From: Rhodospirillales bacterium
GTDB taxonomy: Bacteria > Pseudomonadota > Alphaproteobacteria > Rhodospirillales > Casp-alpha2
Assembly (NCBI GenBank): GCA_018662225.1
Contig: JABJGO010000066.1
Location: 149,526-213,525, forward strand
Reading direction: 5' to 3'
DNA: 64,000 nucleotides
Part shown: in pieces, positions 17,660-28,057 of the stretch
Layout: every line of letters begins with the position of its first letter
How positions within the stretch are numbered: position 1 is the stretch's first letter
The notes under the pieces: generated by a model
Databases searched by the model: none
Seen by the model: only the letters and a program-made list of their open reading frames with translations
What the model was told of the DNA's origin: nothing
Translations under genes and position numbers: made by a program

Positions 17660-18522
17660 AGATTCTCAAGAACCAGCCGGAACCCGATCAGGATATGTTT
17701 CAGGCCTTGTGGTCGGGTATGGCGGGCGGCGGGGCGACAGATACCGCACCCCTTGTCATCCCACGAGCCCCCTTTAACCACGTAGCGTCCGGCGGTGTAG
17801 GTGGATGATGTCCACTCAAACACCTGTCCGGCGGCATCGCGCACGCCAAACGGGCTTTCGCCACCGGGGTAGCTATCTATGGGCACCGTATCAAACGGCC
17901 CCATGTCGTGACTGTTCAGGTATTCAGGCTCGAATGTGTTGCCCCATGGAAACCACCGGGCGTCCGTGCCCCGCGCGGCTTTCTCCCATTCTTCTTCGGT
18001 TGGTAGCCGCCAAAGCTGATCGGTTGCCGATGATAACCAGCGGGCATAGGCCATGGCATCGTTTAAGGACACCAGCACAACCGGGTGGTTTTCTCGTCCC
18101 TGGGGGTAATTGCCATCCGGTGTCCAAGCGTGGCGACGGGTGCGCTCATAGGGATGGATGAGGCCATAACCTCTCCAGACAGTATCGCTAACATCTGGTG
18201 GTTGGTGCTTTGTAGCGTGAATGAAGGCAGCGTATTCCCTGTTGGTGATCAGGTTCCTTGTGATCCGGTACGCGGGCAATCGAATTTCTTTGGGGGCGCG
18301 TTCGTTCTCATACCACCGCTGATCCCGGGTACGACTGTGACCATAGGCCGTTTCGTCTAATCGGTATGCAGCTTCGCGTTCCGCCGGCGAAGACCCGGTC
18401 CAATAGGGACCTTCCGGTATATGAATCGTGATGTTTGTTGTGATGTCTTGGGCATGGACAAGGCGAACGCCTAACCACAGAGAGATACCAATAATGATGC
18501 AAACGTTCGCCAGTGTTTTCAT
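17656..18522 (-). CDS. Exported formylglycine-generating-enzyme-family (SUMF1-fold) protein
   Basis: The 289 residues from ATG 18522 begin with a signal peptide (ending about VRLVHAQD). The FGE-sulfatase fold is shown by PVVLVSLNDAMAYARWL, WRLPTEEEWEKAARG, WGNTFEP, GGESPFGVRDAAGQVFEWTSS, KGGSWDDKGCGICRPAAR and a final GFRLV. True FGEs carry two cysteines five residues apart before the AAR segment. Here the first cysteine of CGIC aligns with the second FGE cysteine, while the other is replaced, so formylglycine synthesis is doubtful. It is divergent from the CNPC-repeat P460 gene. Confidence 0.88.
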   Translation of the reverse strand: MKTLANVCIIIGISLWLGVRLVHAQDITTNITIHIPEGPYWTGSSPAEREAAYRLDETAYGHSRTRDQRWYENERAPKEIRLPAYRITRNLITNREYAAFIHATKHQPPDVSDTVWRGYGLIHPYERTRRHAWTPDGNYPQGRENHPVVLVSLNDAMAYARWLSSATDQLWRLPTEEEWEKAARGTDARWFPWGNTFEPEYLNSHDMGPFDTVPIDSYPGGESPFGVRDAAGQVFEWTSSTYTAGRYVVKGGSWDDKGCGICRPAARHTRPQGLKHILIGFRLVLENL

Positions 18523-18695
18523 AGCCGCACTATAGCGGTGTTTTGGGGGCCTCACTACTGCATCACACATATGTGAAAGCTGTTGACTGGAGGGAGTGCG
18601 CCTAATCTGCAACCTTGCTCACATCAGGGTTCAAGGGGGTAACGCGCGAGGCGTTCCATCGACCCGTTCATAGAGTTCGAAAAGGAGGCCCCGTT

Positions 18696-19925
18696 GTGAG
18701 GTCTATTAAACGCAAACTTTTAGCCACGACGTTCATACCCGTATTTATCGGCGCGGGATTTGTTGTTGGTGGTGCGATGGCCACGGGGTCCGCGCATGCT
18801 GCGGCAGCTCCCATTGCTGAAGACGGCTTGTTGCCCATGGCAAAGCCCCGTACAGCAACGCAGGCTGCAGCCTGTAGTCCCTGCAATCCCTGTAATCCCT
18901 GTGGCACCTGTAACCCATGTGGAGCCTGTAGCCCTTGTAACCCCTGTAATCCATGCGGTGGTTGTAGCCCCTGCAATCCGTGCACTGGTGATTCCGGCAT
19001 GATTCAGCTGGCGGCAGCTTGCAACCCATGCAACCCATGCGGTGCGTGCAGCCCATGCAATCCCTGTGCGGCCGCAAGCTGCAATCCGTGCAGCCCTTGT
19101 GGTGCGTGTAGCCCGTGTAACCCCTGTGCCGCTGGTGGGTGTAATCCATGTAATCCTTGCGCAGCTGGTGGATGCAATCCCTGTAACCCTTGCGCAGCCG
19201 GTGGATGTAACCCGTGTAACCCCTGTGCAGCTGGCGCTTGCAACCCGTGCAATCCTTGCGCCGCGTCTGCCGGATCAATGTCCAGCAAATGCCTTGTGCC
19301 GGGCCTGGGCGGATGTAATCCGTGCAATCCATGTGCGGCGGCAAGTTGCAACCCGTGTAATCCCTGTGCAGCAGCCTGTGGCGCATGTAACCCCTGTAAC
19401 CCCTGTGGTGCCGGTGGCGATGTTGCTGAACTGAACCCCTGTCAGGCCGCGGTTGTTTATGAATGTCTGCGCGCTGAAATGGCGGCGGCTTATGCCAAGT
19501 CCGGTTGGAACTCTGTGAAAGGCTATCAGGGCTGGTTGAATATCGCCAATGCACCCTACCAGTCGGGCACCCATGGTGGACGCTACGTGAATAACTACGC
19601 TGATTCCCATGGCGACTATCGATACGCCAAGTATGAGGATGCCGGTGTTATGCCGCTGGGCTCCACATTGGCGAAAGACAGCTTCGTGGTCAAAGCCAGC
19701 GGAAAGGTCGCTATCGGGCCATTGTTTGTGATGGAGAAAATGGCGTCCGGATTTAGTGCGGATTCCGGTGATTGGCGATATACGCTCATCATGCCCAATG
19801 GCAAGGTGGTTGGAACCACCAATGGCAAGAACTCGAAAGCTGTGGCCTTCTGTAACGATTGCCACTCGGCGGTCGCAGAAGATCAGGATTATATGATGCT
19901 GCTGCCTGACGAATACAGACAGTAA
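18696..19925 (+). CDS. Exported cytochrome P460-type c-heme protein with a long Cys-x-Pro-Cys repeat domain
   Basis: I start at GTG 18696, which has a near-perfect Shine-Dalgarno (AAAGGAGG, 18681-18688); the product is 409 residues. After a signal peptide (cleavage about residue 35), residues 60 to about 237 are an array of CNPC, CSPC, CGAC and CAAGG units with roughly 49 cysteines. The remainder resembles the cytochrome P460 domain ([24 protein letters not shown]) and ends with one c-type heme site CNDCH at 386-390. Characterised P460 proteins oxidise hydroxylamine or bind NO via a lysine-crosslinked heme; I cannot assign the crosslinking lysine. The repeat domain could bind metals, form disulfide networks or be structural; none is established. 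Confidence 0.8.
   Translation: MRSIKRKLLATTFIPVFIGAGFVVGGAMATGSAHAAAAPIAEDGLLPMAKPRTATQAAACSPCNPCNPCGTCNPCGACSPCNPCNPCGGCSPCNPCTGDSGMIQLAAACNPCNPCGACSPCNPCAAASCNPCSPCGACSPCNPCAAGGCNPCNPCAAGGCNPCNPCAAGGCNPCNPCAAGACNPCNPCAASAGSMSSKCLVPGLGGCNPCNPCAAASCNPCNPCAAACGACNPCNPCGAGGDVAELNPCQAAVVYECLRAEMAAAYAKSGWNSVKGYQGWLNIANAPYQSGTHGGRYVNNYADSHGDYRYAKYEDAGVMPLGSTLAKDSFVVKASGKVAIGPLFVMEKMASGFSADSGDWRYTLIMPNGKVVGTTNGKNSKAVAFCNDCHSAVAEDQDYMMLLPDEYRQ
18873..19406 (+). repeat. In-gene tandem repeat coding for Cys-Asn-Pro-Cys units
   Basis: A degenerate minisatellite inside the P460 gene. The basic unit is nine bases encoding Cys-Asn-Pro (for example TGTAACCCC or TGCAATCCG), grouped into blocks of two to five and separated by Ala/Gly spacers. 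Synonymous codons vary freely from copy to copy while the peptide is kept, which indicates selection on protein sequence rather than recent DNA expansion. Confidence 0.93.
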
Positions 19926-19933
19926 AACTCTCC

Positions 19934-19996
19934 GGGTCGCATGGGGTGCTGTTCTCTTTCCTCCTCAGGCACAAAACAAAACCACCCATGCGACCC
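19934..19996. repeat. 12-bp inverted repeat after the P460 gene
   Basis: GGGTCGCATGGG (19934-19945) is matched by its exact reverse complement CCCATGCGACCC (19985-19996) with a 39-base loop. It lies between the P460 stop and the next gene. There is no T-run after the second arm, so a classical intrinsic terminator is not clear; it could be a weak terminator or an RNA-stabilising hairpin. Confidence 0.6.
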
Positions 19997-20069
19997 ACCC
20001 CCTCTTTGCAAAACGCCCTTGATTCATATAGCTGTCCCGTTACGGTATATCGACGGAAGGGATGTGGTG

Positions 20070-20816
20070 ATGGCTGAAGATATATTTTCGACGTTGAGCA
20101 CGAACAATTTGCATAAGATGAATCTCGCTGGTGAGCAGATTTTGGAATGCTACCGCGTCTTGGCTAAACCCAAGGCCAACATTGTGGGCGAGGTGATCAA
20201 GGGCCAAAGTGAGTTTTTCGAGTGGGACCATCACCCAAAGGGCGATGTATACGACAACGAAACTCATTCCCAGTACTATTATCACGCCCACCCACCTGAA
20301 ACACGGCTGGCGATCTATGGCGCAGAACACGGCCATTTTCATACCTTTGTGCGGCCCAAGGGCATGCCCAAAGCCGTTAAGCCGGTAAAGCTGCCCGATT
20401 ACAAAAAGGGCAAAGGCCTCAATGATGACTTGTGCCATCTCATTGGTATTTGTATGGACCGACGCGGGTTCCCAATTCGCGCCTTTACGGCCAATCGGTG
20501 GGTTACCGGCGAGACCTGGTACAAGGCCAATGATGTAATCAAGATTATGGACAAGTTTCTGGTCGATCACGCTTATCCATCATGGCCGGTAAATATCTGG
20601 ATTACGGCGATGATGCAGCTGTTCCGACCTCAGTTCGAACAACTGTTACATGAACGCGATGCAGCGGTGGAAGCATGGATCAAAGATCATCCAGACGACA
20701 ACGCCTATGAGAACCGCGACCTGGAAATACCGTCCTATATGGATATCTCTGTTGAGCGACAAACGAAGGCCGTGAAAAAGGCCCTGAAAGATAGAAACCA
20801 GAATGTCAGATCATGA
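20070..20816 (+). CDS. Conserved protein of unknown function (DUF6969-like)
   Basis: The 248-residue product has no signal peptide. It contains SEFFEWDHHPKGDVYD, SQYYYHAHPP and EHGHFHTFVRP; clustered histidines and acidic residues suggest a metal site. The second half carries FPIRAFTANRWVTGETWY. This pattern matches my memory of the uncharacterised DUF6969 family. I chose ATG 20070 because GAAGGGA (20055-20061) precedes it; the frame is open further upstream without a ribosome site. It overlaps the adenylate cyclase gene by 14 bases, so the two are co-expressed. Confidence 0.75.
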   Translation: MAEDIFSTLSTNNLHKMNLAGEQILECYRVLAKPKANIVGEVIKGQSEFFEWDHHPKGDVYDNETHSQYYYHAHPPETRLAIYGAEHGHFHTFVRPKGMPKAVKPVKLPDYKKGKGLNDDLCHLIGICMDRRGFPIRAFTANRWVTGETWYKANDVIKIMDKFLVDHAYPSWPVNIWITAMMQLFRPQFEQLLHERDAAVEAWIKDHPDDNAYENRDLEIPSYMDISVERQTKAVKKALKDRNQNVRS

Positions 20817-22146
20817 CACGGCCACCAGTTCCTCGAAATCACTCAGCACCTTCGTGTTTGGTCCGCCCCCCGAAGGTAACGTTCCCGAACGCATCAGTGC
20901 CGCCGTAGAACAGCAACAGAACCAGAGTGAAATTCTGGTGGGCTGGATTCAGCTCACGTTGGTGGTGACGTTAGGCACGCTTTATGCGTTGTCGCCAAAA
21001 ATGTCGGCTGCGGGCGCTATTCAGGCTGTGCCTGTTGCGCTCGGTTTGTACCTGTTGTTCACCATTTCACGTTTGGTGGCGTCTTACCGGATCGCCTTAC
21101 CCGGCTGGATTCTCATGGGTTCTGTCATTATTGACGTGACCTTGCTGATGACCTTGATTTGGAGCTTTCATATTCAATACGATCAACCGGCGTCTTTTTA
21201 TCTAAAGGCACCAACCATGCTGTATGTGTTTATCTTTATCGCGCTTAGAGCGCTCCGGTTCGATCCTCGTTATATTCTCATGGCCGGTGGCACGGCCATT
21301 GTGGGGTGGCTGGCGTTGGTTCTGTATGTGATCCTGTCTGACCCCAGCGACCCCATGATCACCCGGAATTATGTTGAATACCTGACGTCTAACAGCATCC
21401 TTATCGGGGCCGAAGTGGACAAGCTTATTTCCATTGCCATGGTCACAGTTGTACTGGCGGTAGCCATATCGCGCGGTCAACGCATGATGCGCCGTGCTGC
21501 CATGGATCAGGTGGCGGCTCGTGATCTGTCACGGTTCGTGCCACAGGATGTGGCGCAACATATCACCCACGCTGAAGAATCCATTAAACCGGGTGACGGC
21601 GAATCCAAAGTTGCCACCGTTCTGTTTACCGATATCGAAGGGTATTCTACCCTTTCCGAAGGCATGAGCCCGCAGCTACTGGTATCCACCCTCAATGAAT
21701 ACTTCGGTGTCGCTGATGAAATTGTTCAGCGTCACGGTGGCACGATTTCCCAGTATCAGGGTGATGCCATGCTGATCACATTCAACACCGTTCAAGCGGA
21801 TGAAGATCACGCGGCGAATGCCATTCGCACCGCGTTGGATTTACGGGAGGCGTTTGCTACGCGTATGTTTGGCGAGGGTACGCTCATGAAAACCCGATGT
21901 GGCATTAACACCGGTGAAATGACCGTGGGGGCTGTTGGATCGGACGCCCGGTTAATCTTTACGGTTCACGGGGATGAGGTCAACGTGGCCGCCCGGCTGG
22001 AACAATTGAACAAAGAGCACGGCACCTATCTGATGGTGTCCGTTCAAACGCGGGATGCCGCCGGGCCTGAGTTCAGCTATCGTCCTGTGTGCGAGGTTGT
22101 TGTTCGTGGCCGGTCCACGCCAACTGACGTCTTCACCATAGACTAA
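20803..22146 (+). CDS. Membrane-anchored class III adenylate/guanylate cyclase
   Basis: A 447-residue protein with about six hydrophobic helices in residues about 45-225, followed by a cytosolic class III cyclase domain. The catalytic segments are LFTDIEGYSTLSEG (metal-binding Asp), SQYQGDAMLITF (second Asp) and the CGINTGEMTVGAVGS stretch. A single catalytic domain implies homodimerisation. The N-terminal membrane part probably senses a signal, but its family is not recognised. Its start lies inside the end of the DUF6969-like gene. Confidence 0.92.
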   Translation: MSDHDTATSSSKSLSTFVFGPPPEGNVPERISAAVEQQQNQSEILVGWIQLTLVVTLGTLYALSPKMSAAGAIQAVPVALGLYLLFTISRLVASYRIALPGWILMGSVIIDVTLLMTLIWSFHIQYDQPASFYLKAPTMLYVFIFIALRALRFDPRYILMAGGTAIVGWLALVLYVILSDPSDPMITRNYVEYLTSNSILIGAEVDKLISIAMVTVVLAVAISRGQRMMRRAAMDQVAARDLSRFVPQDVAQHITHAEESIKPGDGESKVATVLFTDIEGYSTLSEGMSPQLLVSTLNEYFGVADEIVQRHGGTISQYQGDAMLITFNTVQADEDHAANAIRTALDLREAFATRMFGEGTLMKTRCGINTGEMTVGAVGSDARLIFTVHGDEVNVAARLEQLNKEHGTYLMVSVQTRDAAGPEFSYRPVCEVVVRGRSTPTDVFTID

Positions 22147-22147
22147 T

Positions 22148-23866
22148 TCAAGATTTTACCGGTAACACGATGTGGGATGGGTGCGCCGTGCTGTGGTGCA
22201 CGGTCTGTTTCGCTATGGCGGTATTCGCGCTGTGGCCAAAAGGCTCACCCGTGTTCGGGTTGCGGTCATAGCGGTTGAAATCGCTGCTGGAAACTTCTAC
22301 CCGCAACTGATGGCCCTTGGCGACCAGGTAGCTGGTTGCCCACAGATCAATGTCCAGTGTGTAAACCTGTCCTGGCTCTATAGGTTGCGGCGCATTGTTC
22401 ATATCCCGGAAGCTGGTTCTGATAATGCCATCCTGAATCTTATTCACCCGGCCATCGGGGAAAACATCGGCCAGAACGACGGTGAAGTCCGTATCCACGG
22501 CGCTGGATGATATGTGCAGCGTTGCCGTTATGGGCCCCGTCAGTACAGTGTCCGCTTCCAAGGTTGGGCTCGTGTAGTTGAGCACATCGTCGCGCGCTTC
22601 AATGTCACGGCGGTCGCCCATTTCCCCGGCGATGGCCCAGCAATCCATTTGCAGGGTCTCACTGATCGGCACCTCTGGATCGTAGGTAAACTGGTCAGCC
22701 GCTTCCTCACCGGGAGATTGCTGCGACAGTTGGCCGTCGCTGCGCAGGTACCAGGGTTGGAAATCGACGCCCGGTGGTGGCCAGTCCTCAGCGTCCAGCC
22801 ACTGGTCGGCCCCGAGGGTGAAATAATGAACAGGGCCCGCATCCCCGAACCCGTTGTCCAGTTCCATCAGGTAGTGATCGAAAAAGGCGATGAAGTGATC
22901 CCAGCGATGGGCGAAGACCGTATCCGTCACAGGCATCAAGCCCGCCCGGCCTAGTTTGTCGGCACTGCATTCGTGATCCCACGGTCCGACCATCAGGTGG
23001 TTGTGACCTTTCGGCGTATTGGCGTCGGTCAACCGCCGCCAGTCCTGAAGCATGTAACCCAGATAATTATCGTACCAGCCATCCCAGTGCAGTACCGGAA
23101 TTCGGATCGCATCATAACCCGCAAGCAGGCTACGTTCTTCCCAGAACGGTGCGGGTAGCGGATTGGCAATAACCTGATCAAAATAGCTGCTTGGGATACC
23201 CGCTGCGTTTGCCATCTCTGCCAGGGGTAGGTGCATGGGATTAATGGTTGAGAGGTCCTGATATTCTTGCGCCATCATCTCAATCGCCCAGGTGCCCACG
23301 GTGTTCAGTTGAAGGCAGCCGCCGCGAAAGGTGGCGGGGTAGCGGTTGAGCGTGATGTCACCCGGTGCGATGGCAACCAGCGCCGGATGCTGGCTTACAG
23401 CACCTGCGTAGCTGGTGAAGCCATAATAGGATTCACCCCACATACCAACGCGCCCGTTCGACCATACCTGCTCGGCAATCCAATGGATGGTATCATGGCC
23501 ATCGGCGATCTCTACAGCGCCCAGGTTCGGCTCGAACTCGCCTTCTGATCCAAACTTGCCACGTACGTCTTGTACGACAGAAACGTAGCCCTTCAAGGCG
23601 AAAAAAGCCCCGATAAGGTTCATGTAGCAATAGGCTTCGTTCTTGCCATAAGGGATTCGGGTCAGGATGGCCGGAAAAGGCCCGTCACCTTCCGGCAGGT
23701 ACACATCACATGCCAGACGTGTACCGTCCCGCATGGTAACCATGATATCTGAAAGAACACGGTGCCCGGATGAACGATCCGGCGTAGTGGTTGGGATGCG
23801 ATCAAAAGGGGGTGGCGTGGTCTTTTTGGCCATCTCGGCGGCCAGTGACTTGTCAATATCAGCCAT
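22148..23866 (-). CDS. CocE/NonD family serine hydrolase (X-Pro dipeptidyl-peptidase-like)
   Basis: A 572-residue alpha/beta hydrolase. The N-terminal half contains the catalytic domain: MRDGTRLACDVYLPEGDGPFPAILTRIPYGK and the nucleophile serine in GMWGESYYGFTSYAGA. A helical cap precedes the His region (VGPWDHE). The C-terminal third is the jelly-roll domain of the family. Members cleave esters or amides such as cocaine and glutaryl-amino-cephalosporins, or act as peptidases; the substrate here is unknown. It has no signal peptide and converges with the cyclase gene. Confidence 0.92.
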   Translation of the reverse strand: MADIDKSLAAEMAKKTTPPPFDRIPTTTPDRSSGHRVLSDIMVTMRDGTRLACDVYLPEGDGPFPAILTRIPYGKNEAYCYMNLIGAFFALKGYVSVVQDVRGKFGSEGEFEPNLGAVEIADGHDTIHWIAEQVWSNGRVGMWGESYYGFTSYAGAVSQHPALVAIAPGDITLNRYPATFRGGCLQLNTVGTWAIEMMAQEYQDLSTINPMHLPLAEMANAAGIPSSYFDQVIANPLPAPFWEERSLLAGYDAIRIPVLHWDGWYDNYLGYMLQDWRRLTDANTPKGHNHLMVGPWDHECSADKLGRAGLMPVTDTVFAHRWDHFIAFFDHYLMELDNGFGDAGPVHYFTLGADQWLDAEDWPPPGVDFQPWYLRSDGQLSQQSPGEEAADQFTYDPEVPISETLQMDCWAIAGEMGDRRDIEARDDVLNYTSPTLEADTVLTGPITATLHISSSAVDTDFTVVLADVFPDGRVNKIQDGIIRTSFRDMNNAPQPIEPGQVYTLDIDLWATSYLVAKGHQLRVEVSSSDFNRYDRNPNTGEPFGHSANTAIAKQTVHHSTAHPSHIVLPVKS

Positions 23867-23898
23867 TAGGTTTCCCCTTAGATTATGTCACCTGAATA

Positions 23899-26307
23899 TT
23901 AACCGCGTAACGTACCACCCGTTGACGCACTGACTTTTTCCACAATACGTCCGGCCACATCGTCAATTTCGGCGTCGGTCAGGGTTTTGTCGGTGGGTTG
24001 CATGACCACGTTGATGGCGACGGATTTCTTATCCTCACCCAGATTTCCGCCTTCGAACACGTCGAACAGCCGAACATCGGTTATCAGGGTCTTGTCCACG
24101 CCACGTGCCGCCGCCATGACCTTGTCGGCGGTTACGGCCGTATCGACCACGAAGGCGAAATCCCGTTCCACAGCCTGAAAACTGGACAGCGTCAGGATAG
24201 CTCTGGCTGCCCCTTTGGATGCTTTAGGCTTGGGCAGGTTTTCAGCCAGAATTTCAAAACCCACAATCGGGCCTTTGATATCCATGGCCCGTAACACGCG
24301 CGGGTGAATTTCGCCAAAACGAGCGAGGGTTGTTTTCGGCCCCAAACGCAACTCGCCTGATCGACCGGGGTGATACCACGCCGGTGATTCCACAAAGACC
24401 TGTAGGTTCGCCACCGGTGCGCCCATATCGCCCAAAATAGCCATGGCGTCGGCCTTGGCATCATAGGCGTCTACTTTGCGGGGTGGCTGAGCCCAGTTGC
24501 GCACGCCGGTTACGCCACAGCGAATACCGGCAATGACCTGTTCCTGATCACCGGGCTTGTCGCCGGTGAAGGCTGGTCCAACCTCGAACAGGGCTGCATT
24601 GGCCATGCCGCGGTCGGCATTACGTCCGGCTGCTGCAATCAGGTTCGGCAATACAGACGGGCGCATGGCATCCAGATCGGCACTGATGGGGTTCACCAAC
24701 ATCAAGCCGTCGCTGACACCACCGAACAAATCAGCCTGCGCACGAGGCAGGAATGAGTACGTAACGGCCTCTGTCAAACCACGGGAGGCGGCGGTACGCC
24801 GACCGATGGCCCGGCGGCGCTGATCCGCAGTCAATGCCGCATGGGGCAGGTGGTTTTCGTTGGTGAAAGGCACGATGGGGATGTTGTCAAAGCCATGCAC
24901 GCGGACGACTTCTTCCACCAGACAGGCCTCGCCCACGATATCACTGCGCCAGCTTGGCACGTGCGCGGTGAGCACATCGCCATTTTGTTCTACGTTGAAG
25001 CCAAGCACGTCCAGAATGCGGATCACTTCTTCGGCGGGCAAATCAATGCCGCCCAGCGTCTTCACACGCTCAAGCCGTAAATCAACAGTACGCTGCCACT
25101 GAGGGGCTGAGCCAACACTCACCGGCTCAGATGCTTCACCGCCACAAAGTTCCTGTATCAGCCGGGTGCCGATCTCAATACCGTCACTTAAGGATTCAGG
25201 ATCAACACCCCGTTCAAACCGGAACCGGGCATCGGAAATGACGCTCAGTTTCCGGCCGGTGACAGCGGTGCGGATAGGATCGAAATAGGCAGCTTCCAAG
25301 AACACATTTACGGTACCTTCGGTACAGCCGGTCTCAATGCCACCGATAATGCCCCCAAGGGCTTCGGCTTTTCCTTCATCAGCCACCACGGTCATGGTTT
25401 CGTCGATGTCGTAGGCTTTGTCATTTAACGCGGCCAGGCTTTCACCCTGTTTACCCAAGCGCACGTGAATGTCGCCAGATACCTTGTCGGCATCAAAAAC
25501 GTGCAGAGGTCGGTTCAACCCGAACGTTATATAGTTGGTGATATCCACCAGCGCGGAAATGGGGCGAAGGCCAATAGCCAGCAATCGGTCTTTCATCCAC
25601 TGGGGGCTGTCGCCATTTTTCACGCCCTTGATATAGCGACCCATGAAATAGGGGCAGGCGTTGCTGGTGGCGTCATCGAAATCCAGATGAACGTTGATCG
25701 GGCTCTTGAATGTGCCCGCAATAGCGCTGTTATCCAGCGGCTTCAACGCACCCAGACCGGATGCGGCCAGGTCGCGGGCAATGCCGCGCACGCCAAGGCA
25801 ATCGCCCCGGTTTGGCGTAATGGCGATTTCAATCACCGTATCGCCCAGACCCATGATATCCACGGCGCGCATCCCAACCGGCGTCGCTTCGTCCAGATCA
25901 ATGATGCCGTCGTGCTCGTCGCTAATGCCCATTTCGCGCTCAGACAGCAACATGCCGTTGCTTTCCACGCCACGGATTTCGGCTTTCTTCAGCGTGATGT
26001 CTGTACCCGGAATATAAGCGCCCGATGCAGCAAACACACCTTTCAGGCCGGTGCGGGCATTGGGTGCACCACAAACCACCTGAACCGGCGCATCACCACC
26101 GAAATCAACCGAACAGACGCGCAGACGGTCGGCGTCAGGATGCTGAACCGCTTCCAGCACATGGGCGGTGACAAAGCCTTCCAGCCCGGCGCTGCGGTCG
26201 GTGATGCTTTCCACTTCAAGGCCCAACATGGTCAGGCGTTCGACGATTTCATCGGTGGATGCATCTGTATCCAGATAGTCTTTGAGCCATTCAACGGTAA
26301 ATTTCAT
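23899..26307 (-). CDS. pheT: Phenylalanyl-tRNA synthetase beta subunit
   Basis: Full-length (802 residues) PheT. Domains in order are a tRNA-binding EMAP-like domain (residues about 40-150), B3/B4 editing domain, B5 domain, catalytic-like core, and the ferredoxin-fold anticodon-binding domain at the end ([15 protein letters not shown], near residue 710). Its start overlaps the pheS stop by four bases, giving equimolar subunits of the alpha2-beta2 enzyme. Confidence 0.97.
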   Translation of the reverse strand: MKFTVEWLKDYLDTDASTDEIVERLTMLGLEVESITDRSAGLEGFVTAHVLEAVQHPDADRLRVCSVDFGGDAPVQVVCGAPNARTGLKGVFAASGAYIPGTDITLKKAEIRGVESNGMLLSEREMGISDEHDGIIDLDEATPVGMRAVDIMGLGDTVIEIAITPNRGDCLGVRGIARDLAASGLGALKPLDNSAIAGTFKSPINVHLDFDDATSNACPYFMGRYIKGVKNGDSPQWMKDRLLAIGLRPISALVDITNYITFGLNRPLHVFDADKVSGDIHVRLGKQGESLAALNDKAYDIDETMTVVADEGKAEALGGIIGGIETGCTEGTVNVFLEAAYFDPIRTAVTGRKLSVISDARFRFERGVDPESLSDGIEIGTRLIQELCGGEASEPVSVGSAPQWQRTVDLRLERVKTLGGIDLPAEEVIRILDVLGFNVEQNGDVLTAHVPSWRSDIVGEACLVEEVVRVHGFDNIPIVPFTNENHLPHAALTADQRRRAIGRRTAASRGLTEAVTYSFLPRAQADLFGGVSDGLMLVNPISADLDAMRPSVLPNLIAAAGRNADRGMANAALFEVGPAFTGDKPGDQEQVIAGIRCGVTGVRNWAQPPRKVDAYDAKADAMAILGDMGAPVANLQVFVESPAWYHPGRSGELRLGPKTTLARFGEIHPRVLRAMDIKGPIVGFEILAENLPKPKASKGAARAILTLSSFQAVERDFAFVVDTAVTADKVMAAARGVDKTLITDVRLFDVFEGGNLGEDKKSVAINVVMQPTDKTLTDAEIDDVAGRIVEKVSASTGGTLRG

Positions 26308-27380
26308 CGGTTCAGCCCCCCTACCATGCTGGGAACGTCAAGGGACGAGAATCCGTAATGTTTCAGCCAGCGAAGGTCTGATTCGTAGAACGTGCGCAGA
26401 TCAGGAATGCCGTATTTCAGCATGGCCATGCGCTCAATCCCCATACCAAAGGCAAAGCCCTGATACTTGGTTGAATCGATTCCACAGTTCTCAAGAACCT
26501 TGGGGTTTATCATGCCGCAGCCGAGAATTTCCAACCAGTCATCACCATGACCGATGGCAAAGCCACCGCCTTCACGGGTGCAACCGATATCCATTTCGGC
26601 GGATGGCTCCGTGAATGGAAAATAGCTGGGCCGAAAACGAGCGGGCAGATCATCAATGCCGAACAGCGCCCGGCAGAATTCAATCAGGCAACCTTTCAGG
26701 TGGCCCATGTGCGTGTGCTCATCCACAACAAGTCCTTCGACCTGATGGAACATAGGCGAATGCGTGGCGTCATAATCGCAGCGATAGGTCCGACCCGGCA
26801 CAATAATGCGGATGGGTGGTTCGGTGTTTTCCATGGTTCTGATTTGAACTGGCGATGTGTGGGTGCGCAGGACCAGACGGTCGTCTTCGCCATTTCCGGG
26901 CAGGTAAAACGTGTCGTGTTCCTGACGGGCAGGGTGATCGGGTGGAATGTTGAGGGCGGTAAAATTATGCCAATCGTCTTCGATATCCGGGCCTTCGGCC
27001 ACGGCAAAGCCCATTTCGCCGAGGATTGCGATTACTTCTTCCATCATCTGGCTGATGGGGTGGATGCTACCCAGACTTTCCGGGCGAATGGGCAGGGTCA
27101 CGTCAACCTGTTCGGCCATCAGGCGGGCGTCCAGCTCGGTATCGGCCATGGCTGATTTACGGGCATCAATGGCGTCGGATACTTCGGTCTTGATCAGGTT
27201 CAGGTTCTGACCGGCAGTCTTTCGCTCGTCCGGCTCCAAACCACCCAAACCCTTCATCATGGCGGTGATGCGGCCTTTCTTGCCAAGTTCGGCAACACGA
27301 ATGGCTTCCAGCGCGTCTAGGCTGTCGGCCTGTTCCACACTTGCCATCATTTCCGATCGAAGGGCTTCTATATCGTCCAT
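26304..27380 (-). CDS. pheS: Phenylalanyl-tRNA synthetase alpha subunit
   Basis: A class II synthetase catalytic subunit of 358 residues. The N-terminal coiled coil (about 1-90) is followed by the catalytic core with [43 protein letters not shown] and the C-terminal motif [17 protein letters not shown] 111-bp gap with a GC-rich hairpin separates it from rplT. No run of Phe codons, as found in the E. coli pheM leader, is visible in the gap. Confidence 0.97.
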   Translation of the reverse strand: MDDIEALRSEMMASVEQADSLDALEAIRVAELGKKGRITAMMKGLGGLEPDERKTAGQNLNLIKTEVSDAIDARKSAMADTELDARLMAEQVDVTLPIRPESLGSIHPISQMMEEVIAILGEMGFAVAEGPDIEDDWHNFTALNIPPDHPARQEHDTFYLPGNGEDDRLVLRTHTSPVQIRTMENTEPPIRIIVPGRTYRCDYDATHSPMFHQVEGLVVDEHTHMGHLKGCLIEFCRALFGIDDLPARFRPSYFPFTEPSAEMDIGCTREGGGFAIGHGDDWLEILGCGMINPKVLENCGIDSTKYQGFAFGMGIERMAMLKYGIPDLRTFYESDLRWLKHYGFSSLDVPSMVGGLNR

Positions 27381-27418
27381 TACCGAATTCCGTTTTTCTT
27401 TGGGCCTAAAATGCAGAA

Positions 27419-27447
27419 AGCCGCCCGGAGGATTCCCCGGGGCGGCT
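27419..27447 (-). terminator. GC-rich hairpin between rplT and pheS
   Basis: On the minus strand, arms AGCCGCCC and GGGCGGCT enclose a 13-base loop and are followed by TTCTGCATTTTAGG. This could partly terminate or attenuate transcription from rpmI-rplT into pheST. The T-tract is weak, so full termination is uncertain. Confidence 0.6.
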
Positions 27448-27491
27448 CACGTTACATTAACCAATTTTGGTCGTTAGCTATATAGGCCTTG

Positions 27492-27848
27492 TTATGCGCG
27501 AGCCGCTTGGGCTTGATCAACAAGGGCCTTAAATGATGATGGTTCGTTAATAGCGAGATCAGAAAGAACCTTACGGTCGATCTCGATACCAGCGCGGGAC
27601 AGGCCATTCATGAACGTTGAATAGGTCATGCCGTGCAAACGGGCACCAGCATTGATGCGCTGGATCCACAAGGCGCGGAAATTACGCTTTTTGACACGGC
27701 GATCGCGGTATGCGTACTGAAGTGCTTTTTCAACACTCTGCAGGGCAACGCGAAAGCTGCTGTTGCTACGGCCGCGGTAACCCTTGGCCAGCTTTAAAAC
27801 TTTTTTGTGACGGGCGTGCGATACGACGCCTCTTTTGACTCGAGCCAT
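27492..27848 (-). CDS. rplT: 50S ribosomal protein L20
   Basis: 118 residues, full length. It binds 23S rRNA early in large-subunit assembly. The basic N-terminal segment ([19 protein letters not shown]) and the RNA-binding stretch [20 protein letters not shown] are intact. It lies 11 bases after rpmI, in the usual order rpmI-rplT. In many bacteria L20 represses its own operon through the leader. Confidence 0.98.
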   Translation of the reverse strand: MARVKRGVVSHARHKKVLKLAKGYRGRSNSSFRVALQSVEKALQYAYRDRRVKKRNFRALWIQRINAGARLHGMTYSTFMNGLSRAGIEIDRKVLSDLAINEPSSFKALVDQAQAARA

Positions 27849-27859
27849 GGTTCAGTCTC

Positions 27860-28057
27860 CTACAAATACGGCATGTATGATTTAACGATACGAGCATCCT
27901 GATCGCTGAGGATCATAGTGCCCCGGGAATTACGCTTCATTTTCTGAGAGCGACGGCTGAGGAAGTGGTTACGACCTGCGGCCTTGACCCGTACTTTGCC
28001 TTTGGCGGTGATACTGAAACGCTTCTTGGCGCCAGATTTGGTCTTCATCTTGGGCAT
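27860..28057 (-). CDS. rpmI: 50S ribosomal protein L35
   Basis: 65 residues with the standard L35 sequence ([15 protein letters not shown] at the start, NHFLSRRS in the middle). A strong ribosome site (AAAGGA) precedes it. In most bacteria infC is directly upstream; here infC is 5.5 kb away with unrelated genes between, so rpmI must have its own promoter in the upstream 300 bp. Confidence 0.98.
   Translation of the reverse strand: MPKMKTKSGAKKRFSITAKGKVRVKAAGRNHFLSRRSQKMKRNSRGTMILSDQDARIVKSYMPYL

Noticed and set aside
18873..19406. CRISPR-like regular repetition
   Set aside because: The units are 9 bp and contiguous, without unique spacers, and they keep a reading frame; it is a protein-coding minisatellite.
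18668..19554. Long minus-strand frames with repeated His-Gly-Leu-Gln patterns opposite the CNPC gene
   Set aside because: They are complements of the Cys-Asn-Pro codon repeat; there is no ribosome site, and the plus-strand gene has a signal peptide, a perfect Shine-Dalgarno and a heme domain.
27381..27491. Phe leader-peptide attenuator upstream of pheST
   Set aside because: A GC-rich hairpin is present but no short frame rich in Phe codons can be read in the gap.
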